Assembly (NCBI RefSeq): GCF_900108175.1
Contig: NZ_FNVO01000010.1
Coordinates: 216,259 to 280,258 of the forward strand
Direction of reading: 5' to 3'
DNA length: 64,000 nucleotides
From: Thermomonospora echinospora
GTDB lineage: Bacteria > Actinomycetota > Actinomycetes > Streptosporangiales > Streptosporangiaceae
Shown here: positions 25,294-34,107 of the stretch, in pieces
How positions within the stretch are numbered: position 1 is the first letter of the stretch
Layout of the letters: each line of letters begins with the position of its first letter
The notes under the pieces: model-generated
The model's database searches: none
What the model was told of the DNA's origin: nothing
What the model saw: the letters and a program-made list of their open reading frames with translations, nothing else
Program-made: the position numbers and the translations under genes

Positions 25294-26109
25294 ATGCCGA
25301 TCGTCCGTGACCCCCTCGACCCCAAGATCTCGATGTGGCACTTCCTCTCGTACTACCTACGGTTCATGCGGGAGAAGGAAGGGCTCTCGCTGACCCAGTG
25401 GGGGAGGATCATCGGGGCCGCCAAGTCGACTGTTTCGAACATCGAGGCAGGACGGCACCGGCTCCAGGAGGACCATGCCAAGATCATCGACAGGAAGTTC
25501 GGGACCGGGCGGCTGATCGAGCTGCTGCTCTGGTTCGCCCGCGCGGCCCACGACCCGGACTGGTTCCGCCAGTTCACCCAGTACGAGGAACAGGCGAACG
25601 CGCTCAAGATGTACCACGGTGACGTGATCCCGTTCCCGCTCCAGACCGACGAGTACACCTGGGCCTACGTCCAAGCCAGCAACCACAAGGATCAGGAAGG
25701 CGAGTACGCCGCACGGCTCCAGCGCAAGCGCAACATCCTCGACCGCAAGAACTCTCCGTTCATCTGGGCGATGCTTCACGAAAGCGCGCTGGCCAGCTTG
25801 GTCGGGGGCGCAGAGGTTATGAGGGCGCAGCTTCGGTACCTGCGTGAGGTGGCCGACCTGCCACACGTCATCGTTCGGGTCATCCCGTTCGCAGCAGGAG
25901 CGCATCTCGGTGCGGACGGTCCCTTCCAGATCATCAGCCTGGAGACCAGGGACATCGCGTACGCGGGTGCTCAGAATGGCGGGCGTTTGGTCGAGGAGCC
26001 AAGCGAAGTCAGGGAGTTCGGCTTTACATTTGATCGCATCGGCGCGAAGGCGGCATCCGAGGACGACTCGCGCAAGTTGATCGATCAGTGGTTGGAGAGG
26101 TGCCCATGA
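25294..26109 (+). CDS. XRE-family regulator with DUF5753-type domain
   Basis: 271 aa. The helix-turn-helix is near residues 20-60 (GLSLTQWGRIIGAAKSTVSNIEAGRHRL). The long C-terminal part (WFRQFTQYEEQANALKMYHGDVIPFPLQTDEYTWAY) matches the DUF5753 domain found in this large actinomycete regulator family, which couples with DUF397 proteins. ATG 25294 follows GGAGG. It overlaps the first DUF397 gene by an ATGA. Confidence 0.88.
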   Translation: MPIVRDPLDPKISMWHFLSYYLRFMREKEGLSLTQWGRIIGAAKSTVSNIEAGRHRLQEDHAKIIDRKFGTGRLIELLLWFARAAHDPDWFRQFTQYEEQANALKMYHGDVIPFPLQTDEYTWAYVQASNHKDQEGEYAARLQRKRNILDRKNSPFIWAMLHESALASLVGGAEVMRAQLRYLREVADLPHVIVRVIPFAAGAHLGADGPFQIISLETRDIAYAGAQNGGRLVEEPSEVREFGFTFDRIGAKAASEDDSRKLIDQWLERCP

Positions 26110-26297
26110 CTGAGCAGTGGCGGAAGAGCTCCCACAGCGGCGGTGCCAACGACTCGGCGTGCGTCGAGCTGGCCGGACTGCCCGCCGGAGTCGGGATCCG
26201 GGACTCGAAGGACCCGGAGGGCGGGCGGCTGACCGTACGACGGGCCGCCTTCGGAGAGCTGGTCAGGCGCATCCGAGAGGGCGCGCTCGACCGCTGA
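26106..26297 (+). CDS. DUF397 protein, copy 1
   Basis: 63 aa: WRKSSHSGGANDSACVEL, then GIRDSKDPEGGRLTV, the standard DUF397 sequence. It starts with a 4-bp overlap to the XRE gene, so the two are translationally coupled. DUF397 proteins are the small partners of XRE/DUF5753 regulators, possibly in antitoxin-like modules. Confidence 0.9.
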   Translation: MTEQWRKSSHSGGANDSACVELAGLPAGVGIRDSKDPEGGRLTVRRAAFGELVRRIREGALDR

Positions 26298-26407
26298 GCG
26301 GTAACGAACGGCGTCCTACCGGCCTGCGGCGGTCACCGGGCCGTACCCCCGGCGACCGCCACAGGCCACCGTCACCCCGCTCTGACCGGCAGACCCAGGA
26401 GGAGTAC

Positions 26408-26599
26408 ATGGCGATCCACTGGCGCAAGAGCTCCCACAGCGGTAGCTCGAACGACGAGTTCTGCGTCGAGCTGGCCGAACTGCCCGCAGGCGTGGCGATC
26501 CGGGACTCGAAGGACCCCGAGGGCGAGTGGCTGACCGTACGACGGACCGCCTTCGCCGAACTCATCAGACTGATCCAGGACGGCGCACTCGACCGTTAG
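26408..26599 (+). CDS. DUF397 protein, copy 2
   Basis: 63 aa, the same length as copy 1 and very similar: WRKSSHSGSSNDEFCVEL and AIRDSKDPEGEWLTV. Its own AGGAGG lies just before ATG 26408. The two copies are 110 bp apart and look like a recent tandem duplication, giving one XRE regulator two partners. Confidence 0.9.
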   Translation: MAIHWRKSSHSGSSNDEFCVELAELPAGVAIRDSKDPEGEWLTVRRTAFAELIRLIQDGALDR

Positions 26600-26618
26600 A
26601 CCGGCGATCGAGGCGCCC

Positions 26619-26770
26619 ACCGGTCCGTGGCAGGCCGCGAGCAGCCCCTCGCGACCTGCCGCGCACCGGTCCCGTACGTCCGGAGGTTTGCAGCTCCCCG
26701 ACCCGCCTTGTTGACGCGCGGGCGGGCTGGGGTTCCAGAGCGCGGTAACGGCCGCGCCCAGGAGGCTCTA
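26619..26770 (+). ncRNA. Structured dispersed repeat, copy 1 (possible RNA element)
   Basis: About 150 bp nearly repeated at 28047-28203. It can fold into successive hairpins: GGCAGGCCGCGAG with CTCGCGACCTGCC (one mismatch), CCCGCC with GGCGGG, and GCGCGG with CCGCGC. The second stem reads CCCACC/GGTGGG in the other copy, a compensatory change that supports an RNA structure. The element ends 10 bp before the start of the 26781 gene, and a small GGCTC/GAGCC pairing could cover its ribosome site. Class unknown; it could also be a mobile or recombination repeat. Confidence 0.5.
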
Positions 26771-26780
26771 GGAGGAGCCG

Positions 26781-27206
26781 ATGTCACGAGATCCCCGAGA
26801 GTTGATCAGTCCGGACCTGTTCGACAAGCTCACCGAGCGGGTCATGAAGGACGAGGGCCACGACCGGGACATGGCTGAGCGGGTCGTCACTCAGACGCTC
26901 GTGTTCCTGGTGGCCTGCGCCCAGAACCCCGGCGCGAAGCTGGCACCGTCCAACGCCACCGACCCCGGGTGGCATGCCTTCATCCTGCACACCAAGGCGT
27001 ACGCGGAGTTCTGCGACCGAGTGGCCGGCCGGTTCATCCACCACCTGCCGATCATGAACGACGACATCCGGTCCGGTAACGCCCTGGCCCGGACCGTGGA
27101 GGCCCTGCACCGGACCGGGTACCCGGTGGACGGCGAACTGTGGCCGGAGGCCCCCACGTGCATGAACACGTGCAACCATCCCTGCCATGACTCGGACGAC
27201 GACTGA
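26781..27206 (+). CDS. Small conserved protein with Cys-rich tail (GRDP-like)
   Basis: 141 aa. The centre, DPGWHAFILHTKAYAEFCDRVAGRFIHHLP, recalls the glycine-rich-domain (PF07173-like) family of actinomycetes. The tail CMNTCNHPCHDSDDD holds three closely spaced Cys and two His, suggesting metal binding or modification. It overlaps the following kinase-like gene by 20 bp, and both lie between two copies of the structured repeat. AGGAGGAG precedes ATG 26781. Function unknown. Confidence 0.6.
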   Translation: MSRDPRELISPDLFDKLTERVMKDEGHDRDMAERVVTQTLVFLVACAQNPGAKLAPSNATDPGWHAFILHTKAYAEFCDRVAGRFIHHLPIMNDDIRSGNALARTVEALHRTGYPVDGELWPEAPTCMNTCNHPCHDSDDD

Positions 27207-27981
27207 CCGGATCACCTGGGCCGACCTGCCGAGAGTCGTGCGCGACCAGGTCCGGGAACGTACGGGCCGGGTCACGGGCAGCCGTCCGGCGGGTGGCGAC
27301 CGATCCGACATCACCGCCACCCTCGACACCGCAACAGGGCCGGTGTTCATCAAGGGCGCTCACGGGGGTGTCTTCGCCCGTTCCCTGAACAACGAGGCCC
27401 GGGTGTCCCCGCACGTGGCGGGTATCGCCCCGGGTCTGCTGTGGCGTTTTGAGGTGGACGGCTGGACGGTTCTCGGTTTCGAGTACATCGAGGGCCGCCA
27501 CGCGGACTACTCGCCCGGCTCTGCCGATCTCGGCCTGCTCCACACGGCGGTGTCCCACCTTCAGACCATCCCCGTTCCTGAAGTGGTCACCAGAGGAGCC
27601 GAACGCCACTATGGCGGCCTCGACGTCTTGACCGGCGGCAACCTTCTTCACACCGACCTGCACCCTGAGAATGTGCTCATCACCCCGCGACGTGCGTACA
27701 TCGTCGATTGGGCGTGGGCCTGCAAGGGCGCTGCGTGGGCAGAGCCGGCCATGCTGGCCTTCCGCCTCATGGCGGCCGGTCACACCGTCGAGTCCGCCGA
27801 AGCCTGGGGCAGGTCCTTCCCGTCCTGGACCGACGGCCGACCGCTGGCGGCGTTCGTGGCCGCCAACGCCCGGGTATGGGAGCGAGCCGCACAACAGGAC
27901 CCCCAGGAATGGAAGATCCGGGCCGCCGCCCTCGCCCGGCAGTGGGCCGATTACCACCGCCCCGAGGCAGGTCGCATGTAG
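27187..27981 (+). CDS. Aminoglycoside-phosphotransferase-like kinase
   Basis: 264 aa with the APH-type kinase core: LLHTDLHPENVLI (catalytic loop, about residues 155-167) and YIVDWAWA (metal-binding Asp). VFIKGAH provides a plausible ATP-site lysine. The acceptor could be a small molecule or a protein. The 20-bp overlap with the upstream gene implies a joint function. Confidence 0.75.
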   Translation: MTRTTTDRITWADLPRVVRDQVRERTGRVTGSRPAGGDRSDITATLDTATGPVFIKGAHGGVFARSLNNEARVSPHVAGIAPGLLWRFEVDGWTVLGFEYIEGRHADYSPGSADLGLLHTAVSHLQTIPVPEVVTRGAERHYGGLDVLTGGNLLHTDLHPENVLITPRRAYIVDWAWACKGAAWAEPAMLAFRLMAAGHTVESAEAWGRSFPSWTDGRPLAAFVAANARVWERAAQQDPQEWKIRAAALARQWADYHRPEAGRM

Positions 27982-28046
27982 CCGAACGCCAAGAACAAAG
28001 ACTTCAAGACGGCGTGGAAGCCGCTGAACGACAGGGCGGTGCGCTC

Positions 28047-28203
28047 GCCGGTCCGTGGCAGGCCGCGAGCAGCCCCTCGCGGCCTGCCGCGCGCCGGTCC
28101 CGTACGTCCGGAGGTTTCAAGCTCCCTGGCCCACCTTGACGACGCGTGGGTGGGCCGGGGTTCCAGAGCGCGGCGACCGGCCGCGTCCGGGGGAGGCTCC
28201 AGG
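28047..28203 (+). ncRNA. Structured dispersed repeat, copy 2 (possible RNA element)
   Basis: Second copy of the element at 26619. The first about 70 bp differ at only a few positions. Stem 1 is perfect over 13 bp (GGCAGGCCGCGAG with CTCGCGGCCTGCC, loop CAGCCC). Stem 2 is GGCCCACC with GGTGGGCC, stem 3 CGCGG with CCGCG. It lies 60 bp before the DUF1707 gene and 66 bp after the kinase gene. Both copies have the same orientation, so they form direct repeats around the two-gene cassette. Confidence 0.5.
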
Positions 28204-28263
28204 CAGTGTTCGAGAGGTGCAGCCCCAGTCTGCTCAGTCCGCTGGCTGCTTATCCTTGGGGTC

Positions 28264-28881
28264 ATGACCGCCCCGCCTCCAGAGCCCTTTCCGCGCCCTG
28301 CTCCCTCAGGAGAGCTTCGCGCCTCTCACGCCGACCGGGAAGCAGTGGTGGAGCAACTGCGCGATGCGGCGGCCGAGGGGCGAATCGACCTCGATGAGCT
28401 GGATTCGCGCCTGGAGCAGGCGCTGAAGTCCAAGACTCACGCCGAGTTGGCCGCCCTGACCGCCGACTTGCCGAGGCCGAGTTCCGTTGAGAGCCGGCCG
28501 CCCCTGGTGCTCAAGGGCGGTATGCACGGCGCGTCTCGGGGCCCCGGGCGCTGGGAGGTTCCCGGGCAGGTGATCGCTCACGGAGGCGTGGGGGGTGTGA
28601 AGATCGACTTCACCCGGGCCGCGTGCCGCCTCCGGGAGGTCGCGGTGGAGGCGTACGGGGAGATGGCCGGTGTCACGATCGTCATCCCCGACGGCTGGGC
28701 CGCAGACACCAGCGGCATGGATCCCGGCGTCGGCGGCCTGAAGGACAAGACCACTCCCGACCGGCTCCCGGGAACTCCGCTGATCCGGCTCACCGGGTCC
28801 GGCGGCATGGCGGGAGTGGTCATCCGCCACCCCAACCGCCGGGAACGACGCAAGCTGCACAGCAACCCGACGCAGGGCTAG
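28264..28881 (+). CDS. DUF1707 domain protein
   Basis: 205 aa. ELRASHADREAVVEQLRDAAAEGRIDLDELDSRLEQALKSKTHAELAALTADLP is a clear DUF1707 domain (about residues 16-70). The rest has a beta-rich, LiaF-like C-terminal region (VDFTRAACRLREVAVEAYGEMAGVTIVIPDGW-like). No membrane segment is seen. Relatives are often regulators or membrane-stress proteins, but no function is set. ATG 28264 lies 60 bp after a structured repeat. Confidence 0.8.
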   Translation: MTAPPPEPFPRPAPSGELRASHADREAVVEQLRDAAAEGRIDLDELDSRLEQALKSKTHAELAALTADLPRPSSVESRPPLVLKGGMHGASRGPGRWEVPGQVIAHGGVGGVKIDFTRAACRLREVAVEAYGEMAGVTIVIPDGWAADTSGMDPGVGGLKDKTTPDRLPGTPLIRLTGSGGMAGVVIRHPNRRERRKLHSNPTQG

Positions 28882-28962
28882 GACGCGTGCCGAGGCGTTG
28901 ATCAAGACCTGAAACGACCTCGGACGGCGGGCGCGGGCCAGGCGAGCTGCTGTGAACCAGTC

Positions 28963-29760
28963 TTACAGTCCGTAGCGGCCGAGCACGTCCCGCCTGCGCG
29001 GTGCAAGGAACTTCCGCATCATCCGGCCGTTGGTGAGCCATGCGATGGCGTCGCCGTTCTTGGTGCTGGCCAGCATTCTGTCGGTCAGGTAGGGCGCGAC
29101 GTCGTCGACGTGATCGCACAGGATGTTGAGGGTCCTGCGCTGCTTGTCCACCAGTTCCGGGGCGGCGGCGGCCTCCCGGAGCCACCCCTCGGTGATGAGC
29201 ACGCCGGGGCGGATCTGCCCGACTCGCACGTCGGTGCCGGCGACCTCCTTGACCAGTGCCCGGGTGAAGGAGTCCAGGCCGCGCTTGGTGGCCGAGTAGA
29301 CGCCCATGCCCGCCCGGACACGGCCGTCGCTGCCGCCGCCGAGGACGTTGAAGACGTGGCCGCCGCCGTGGGCGAGCATGCCGCGGACGGCGACCTGGGC
29401 GCCGTACACGGTGCCGAGCATGTTCGTGGTGACCATCGCACGGACGTCGTCGGCCGTGGTCTCGACGATGGGGCGGGTGGTGTGGGCGACGCCGGCGTTG
29501 TTGACCCACAGGTCGACCCCGCCCAGCGCATCCGTCGCAGCGTCCCACAACTCCTGGACCTGCGCGGCATCGCTGACGTCCACGATGTGCCCGTGGACCG
29601 TGGCACTCCCGGCCGCCTCGGGGCGCAGCCGTTCGACGGCGTCGTCCACCGCCGTCTGCGTACGGCCCGAGACGACAACGCCGTGCCCGCGCCGCAGCAG
29701 CTCACGGGCGAGCGCGAGGCCGATTCCCTTGGTGCTGCCGGTGACGACTGCCTTCCGCAT
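28963..29760 (-). CDS. Short-chain dehydrogenase/reductase
   Basis: 265-aa classical SDR: TGSTKGIG cofactor motif (residues 8-15), NNAG, and catalytic YSATK. The Arg after TGSTKGIG-ALARELLRRG and SGRT suggests an NADP(H) preference by family rule. The substrate is unknown. It converges on the DUF1707 gene and stands alone. ATG 29760 is preferred to a longer in-frame start because the fold begins there. Confidence 0.85.
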   Translation of the reverse strand: MRKAVVTGSTKGIGLALARELLRRGHGVVVSGRTQTAVDDAVERLRPEAAGSATVHGHIVDVSDAAQVQELWDAATDALGGVDLWVNNAGVAHTTRPIVETTADDVRAMVTTNMLGTVYGAQVAVRGMLAHGGGHVFNVLGGGSDGRVRAGMGVYSATKRGLDSFTRALVKEVAGTDVRVGQIRPGVLITEGWLREAAAAPELVDKQRRTLNILCDHVDDVAPYLTDRMLASTKNGDAIAWLTNGRMMRKFLAPRRRDVLGRYGL

Positions 29761-30052
29761 GGCTGCTCCTGGAGAGAGGACGGGCCACAGGCACGGATCT
29801 CCTCGCCGCACCGGTCGCGGTCACGCACGGGGCGGCCGCCCGCAGCAGCCTGCCTGAGGCTGGGGAGGGAGCGGACACCCGGCGTCGGCGCCGATCTTAC
29901 GCCGTGTCCTCCCCCTCCGAACAGACCGATTGTCCGCGGTGAGGACGGCGACGTCTTGAGGACATCCGGCACCCGCCCGTACCACCTCGGCAGGGGCGGT
30001 GCGCGGCGAGGCACGCGGGGGAGATTGTGACCGGTGGCCGCCGCGGCCGTGG

Positions 30053-31171
30053 TCATCTCGTGCGCGGCCGGTCGCGGGGACCGTGGTGGAGGGCCAGCCG
30101 GATCAGCAGCGGGGCCAGGAACGTCATCTCGAACAGGCGGAGGCTCTGCACGCTGGAGATCAGGGGCAGGTTCGCGTGTGCGGAGGACGCCGTCGCCAGC
30201 ACCGCGTTGATCCCGCCGGGCGTGGTGGCCAGGTAGGTGTCCCCGAAGGGGATGTGGGTGAGGGCGGAGATCGTCCAGGCCAGGGCCCCGCAGACCGCGC
30301 TGACGGCCACGGTGCAGGCCAGCGCGGCGGGCAGGATCCGGCGCAGCCGCCACACGGTCCGGCGGGAGAACCGCAGGCCGACGTCCAGGCCGATCATGGT
30401 GAACAGCAGGGTCTGCAGGACCCCGCCGGGGGCGAACCCGTGCGCGACGCCGGTCACGGTGAGCACCGCGGACACCAGCAGGGGGCCGATCATGGCCGGG
30501 CTGGGCAGCCGCAGGTGCCGCCCCAGCGACACGCCGAGCAGCACGACGGCCGCCAGCACGAGCAGACCCCACATCTGGTCGTGGCCGCCGACCAGATGCC
30601 AGGGAGCGACGTCGTCGGCGTCGGGCGCACCGGCACTCCCCTGCCGCGCCCCGGGAAGGATCCAGCTCAGCAGCAGGGGTGTGCTCATCACGATCATGGC
30701 CACCCGCAGGTACTGCAGGAACGCCACCAGACGGCCGTCGGCGCCGAGATCGTCGGCCGAGGCCACCGCGGCGGCCGAGCCCCCGGCGATCATGCCGAGG
30801 GTGGCCGTGGCCCGGTCCACGCCGCTGAAGCGGACCATGACCCAGGCCGCCGCCTGGCAGATGAACAGCGTCGCCAGGGTCACCGCGACCAGGGGAACGG
30901 CCGAGCCGGCCACACCGCCCAGCGCCGCCGGATTCAGGTAGGTCCCCATCAGCACACCGAGCAGCGCCTGCGCACCACGGTTGAACGGGGCGGGCGGCCG
31001 ATGGCGCACCAGGCCGGTGGCGGCCGCGACCAGCCCGAGCAGCAGCGGCACCAGTATGTGCGGCGAGGGCACGACCGGCTCGCCCAGTTCACCTGCCGCC
31101 GCCATGACCGGCAGGACCGCCACCCACACCGGCCATCCGAGGTGACCACCGGGACGCGGCAGAACCCTCAT
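30053..31171 (-). CDS. AbrB-family membrane protein (PF05145-type)
   Basis: 372 aa with about ten membrane segments in two similar halves; AIAGGSAAAVASADDLGAD-like (IAGGSAAAVASADDLGADGRLVAFLQYLRV) and GVLQTLLFTMIGLDVGLRFSR are characteristic of this family, annotated as AbrB or ammonia-monooxygenase regulators. Actual function is unclear; transport is likely from topology. It is divergent from the subtilase-like gene. Confidence 0.75.
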   Translation of the reverse strand: MRVLPRPGGHLGWPVWVAVLPVMAAAGELGEPVVPSPHILVPLLLGLVAAATGLVRHRPPAPFNRGAQALLGVLMGTYLNPAALGGVAGSAVPLVAVTLATLFICQAAAWVMVRFSGVDRATATLGMIAGGSAAAVASADDLGADGRLVAFLQYLRVAMIVMSTPLLLSWILPGARQGSAGAPDADDVAPWHLVGGHDQMWGLLVLAAVVLLGVSLGRHLRLPSPAMIGPLLVSAVLTVTGVAHGFAPGGVLQTLLFTMIGLDVGLRFSRRTVWRLRRILPAALACTVAVSAVCGALAWTISALTHIPFGDTYLATTPGGINAVLATASSAHANLPLISSVQSLRLFEMTFLAPLLIRLALHHGPRDRPRTR

Positions 31172-31368
31172 ATCACCGACAGTAGGAACGGCGAGGTCAG
31201 TAGAGGGTAAACGGTGCAGTAACAGCGTCCGCCGAGTACGGGGTCGCCGAGGCCGTGCCGGAGCCTCGTGTGCTCGGCGGGGAAACGGGCGAATCGGTAA
31301 AAGCTCGCGCGAGGGCCGAGGTCAAGAACGATAATGGCGGATCATTTGTGATGATCTTCAGGAGTGAG

Positions 31369-33942
31369 ATGATCCGTCGTGCCCTCGTCGGGCTGGTCGC
31401 GGTGGTCGGCGCCGGCGTCGTCGCGCCACCGGCCGCGTCCGCCGCGGAACCGGCCGCGGCCGGTGTCAAGGTCACCCTCGTGACGGGGGAGACGGTCACG
31501 GTCTCCCCGGCGGGAGCCGTGGTCTCGATCACCCGGAACGGCAGGCGCGTCAACGCCGAGATCCGGCAGGGGCCATCGGGTACCTCGGTGATCCCGTTCA
31601 GCGCGGGCCGGATGCTGGCGTCCGGAAAGGCCGATCCGGGCCTGTTCAACGTCACCCAGCTCATCGCCCAGGGCTATGACGACGCGCACCGGCCCGAACT
31701 GCCGGTCATCGCCGAGTACCGGGCCGGGAACACGGTGCGGACCCGCGGCGTGCGGGCCTCCGCGATCACTCCCCGGCTGACCGGCCTGAAGGTGCCGCGC
31801 GACTCGGGCCCGCAACTGTGGAAGTCCCTGGTCTCCGGCGAGATCGACCACCTGTGGCTCGACCGCAAGCTCATGGCCGGCAAGCCCCGCCAGGCCACGG
31901 CCCCCGCCGCTACCTCCGCCGACGTCGCCGCGACCGCCGCGCCCCAGGGGATGACCGGCAAGGGCGTACGGGTCGCGGTCATCTCCGGCGGCGTCGACGT
32001 CGCCCACCCCGACCTGAAGGGCAGGGTCGTCGCGTCCCGCAACTTCAACTTCGGCGACGGCGACATCGACGGGGACGGCACCGCCATCGCCTCGCTGATC
32101 GCCGGGTCGGGTGCGGCCTCCGGCGGCAAGCGCAAGGGCCTGGCGCCGGACGCCCGGATCGTCAACGCCAAGGTCTTCAACGGCGGCAACTCCGAGGACT
32201 CCAGCCTGCTGGCCGGGATGGAATGGGCCGCCACCACCCAGAAGGCCAGGGTCGCGGTGCTGGGCCTGGCCCGGATCTGCCGTTTCGACACGCCCGGCGA
32301 CGACCTGATCGAGAAGGCCATCGCCGACCTGACCCGCAGGACCGGCACCCTGTTCGTCGTTCCGGCCGCGGACTTCGGCTTCTGGGGGCGGGAGCAGACG
32401 CTGTGCAGCCCCGGCACCTCCGCGGCCGCGCTGACCGCCGGAGGCACCGACGCCGGCTACAACGACCAGTGGGCCGGCGCCGGGCCGAGCAAGGGCGGCC
32501 ACCTGTTCAAGCCCGAGATCTCGGCCGGCACCAAGGCCTCCGTGGCGCGCAGCTCGACGCTGACCAACCCGCGCCCCGGGACCGGCCCTTACACCGGCTG
32601 GTGGAGCACCGACATCTCCGCCGCCCGGGTCGGCGCGGCGGCGGCGCTCCTGGCCCAGCGCAGGCCGGCCTGGAAGGCCGACCGGCTCAAGGCGACGCTG
32701 ATCAGCACGGCCGCGCCGACCCGCGACGCCTCCCCCTTCGCGCAGGGCGCGGGCACCGTGGACGCGGACCGGGCGATCCGCCAGATCGTGCTGTCCACGC
32801 CGGGCACGCATAGCGTGTCCTTCCCCTGGACGAACAGGAAGGCCGTCAGCCGCAGCATCACCATCACCAACACCGGCAAGGCGACGCGGACATTCACCGT
32901 CTCGCTCGCGGCCGACCCGAACCTGCCGACCAGGCCCCCGGCGGGGATGTTCACCACCAAGACCAAGAGCCTCGTCATCAAGCCCGGCAAGAGCGCCCCG
33001 GTCACGGTGCGGATCGACCCGGCCAAGGCGAAGGCGGGCGACTACGTCGCGGCGCTGACCGTCCGCGGCGGTCCGGCGAAGGTGCGGGCCATGTTCGCGG
33101 CCTGGGTCCAGCCGACCTCGCGCAAGCTCACCGTCAGACTGCTCGACGCGGCCGGTGCGCCGGTGGACCAGCAGCAGATCCGTGCGGTGAATCTCAAGTC
33201 CGGAGCGGAGACCTACGTCGACGTCCGCGACGGAACGGGCGCGGTGACCCTCCCGAACGGTGACTACATGGTGACGGCGGCCTACGCCCACACCAACGGG
33301 GGCTCCAACTGGATGATCGGGGCGCAGATCGTCAACCTCGGCGGCTCCGACCGGACGATCACCTTCAACGGCACCACCGCCAAGCGCGTCACCGGCAGGG
33401 TCCAGGACCAGGCCACCACCGACTGGGCCACCACGACCGCCGCCTGGACGACCGCCAACGGGGAGACGGTCTCGGTGTCGGCTTGGGGCGGTGACGACTA
33501 TCCCGTCTACGCCATCCCGTTCCAGCACAGCGCCCTGTCCTTCGGCCTGGAGTCGAGGCTGCTGTCAGTACGGGACCCCCGGCGCCTGGCGTTCGAGGTG
33601 GCCCACATCAGCCGGAACGGCATCCCGGTGGACCCGACCACGACCCAGACGCTCGGCCAGATGGCGAAGGTCGTCAACACCCTCGCCAACCAGAGCGCGG
33701 CCACGCGCGGCGGCTTCGAGGCGACCACCGCGATTCCGCCGGGCGTCCACTGGTCGGGCATGGGGGTCGGCGTCGACTTCCCGTCCACGCTGACGATGTA
33801 CGTCACCGGCGGCTTCACCTGGGACATGAGCGTTCGGGTGTACGAGCCGGGAGTCGGTGACCCGGTCCGCGGCGAAAAGCGGGGACTCAAACTGGAAGCG
33901 GGCAAGACCTACAACCTGACCTGGAACCTCCCCGCCTCCTGA
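31369..33942 (+). CDS. Secreted subtilase-fold protein lacking the catalytic triad (pseudoprotease)
   Basis: 857 aa with a signal peptide ending near ASAAEP. Residues about 195-480 follow the S8 fold, but every catalytic position is changed. AVISGGVDVAHPDLKG has Ser206 for the Asp. GDGTAIASLIAG has Asp236 where HGTHVAG has His. STDISAARVGAAAALL has Asp415 where GTSMAxPHVAG has Ser. The oxyanion Asn in AGNxG reads PAADFG. The C-terminal 370 residues look like beta-sandwich domains. It may bind rather than cut. ATG 31369 has AGGAG upstream; an earlier in-frame start would displace the signal peptide. Confidence 0.75.
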   Translation: MIRRALVGLVAVVGAGVVAPPAASAAEPAAAGVKVTLVTGETVTVSPAGAVVSITRNGRRVNAEIRQGPSGTSVIPFSAGRMLASGKADPGLFNVTQLIAQGYDDAHRPELPVIAEYRAGNTVRTRGVRASAITPRLTGLKVPRDSGPQLWKSLVSGEIDHLWLDRKLMAGKPRQATAPAATSADVAATAAPQGMTGKGVRVAVISGGVDVAHPDLKGRVVASRNFNFGDGDIDGDGTAIASLIAGSGAASGGKRKGLAPDARIVNAKVFNGGNSEDSSLLAGMEWAATTQKARVAVLGLARICRFDTPGDDLIEKAIADLTRRTGTLFVVPAADFGFWGREQTLCSPGTSAAALTAGGTDAGYNDQWAGAGPSKGGHLFKPEISAGTKASVARSSTLTNPRPGTGPYTGWWSTDISAARVGAAAALLAQRRPAWKADRLKATLISTAAPTRDASPFAQGAGTVDADRAIRQIVLSTPGTHSVSFPWTNRKAVSRSITITNTGKATRTFTVSLAADPNLPTRPPAGMFTTKTKSLVIKPGKSAPVTVRIDPAKAKAGDYVAALTVRGGPAKVRAMFAAWVQPTSRKLTVRLLDAAGAPVDQQQIRAVNLKSGAETYVDVRDGTGAVTLPNGDYMVTAAYAHTNGGSNWMIGAQIVNLGGSDRTITFNGTTAKRVTGRVQDQATTDWATTTAAWTTANGETVSVSAWGGDDYPVYAIPFQHSALSFGLESRLLSVRDPRRLAFEVAHISRNGIPVDPTTTQTLGQMAKVVNTLANQSAATRGGFEATTAIPPGVHWSGMGVGVDFPSTLTMYVTGGFTWDMSVRVYEPGVGDPVRGEKRGLKLEAGKTYNLTWNLPAS

Positions 33943-33949
33943 ACCGCCC

Positions 33950-33994
33950 CGAAGGGCCCGGCGTTTCCTGTTCGACCCACCGCCGGGCCCTTCG
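33950..33994 (+). terminator. Hairpin after the pseudo-subtilase gene
   Basis: Perfect 14-bp arms CGAAGGGCCCGGCG (33950-33963) and CGCCGGGCCCTTCG (33981-33994). The loop and downstream DNA can also pair (CCTGTTCGAC with GTCGAACAGG), so two mutually exclusive hairpins are possible. TCGAACAGGAAC occurs twice in tandem after the stem. Confidence 0.7.
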
Positions 33995-34044
33995 GCGTCG
34001 AACAGGAACGTCGAACAGGAACAGAGCGCGGCCTGAAACGGGAA

Positions 34045-34071
34045 CGGACGGGCCTGCCGCGAGCCCGTCCG
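34045..34071 (-). terminator. Hairpin after the GH5 gene
   Basis: Arms CGGACGGGC (34045-34053) and GCCCGTCCG (34063-34071) with a 9-nt loop lie 37 bp beyond the stop of the minus-strand GH5 gene, closing its operon. Confidence 0.55.
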
Positions 34072-34107
34072 CTCTTCACCGGCCCGGAGCCCGCATGGGG
34101 CCGGACG

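Noticed and set aside
28890..28923. Inverted repeat CCGAGG/CCTCGG between convergent DUF1707 and SDR genes
   Set aside because: Only six base pairs with a long loop; too weak to call a terminator.
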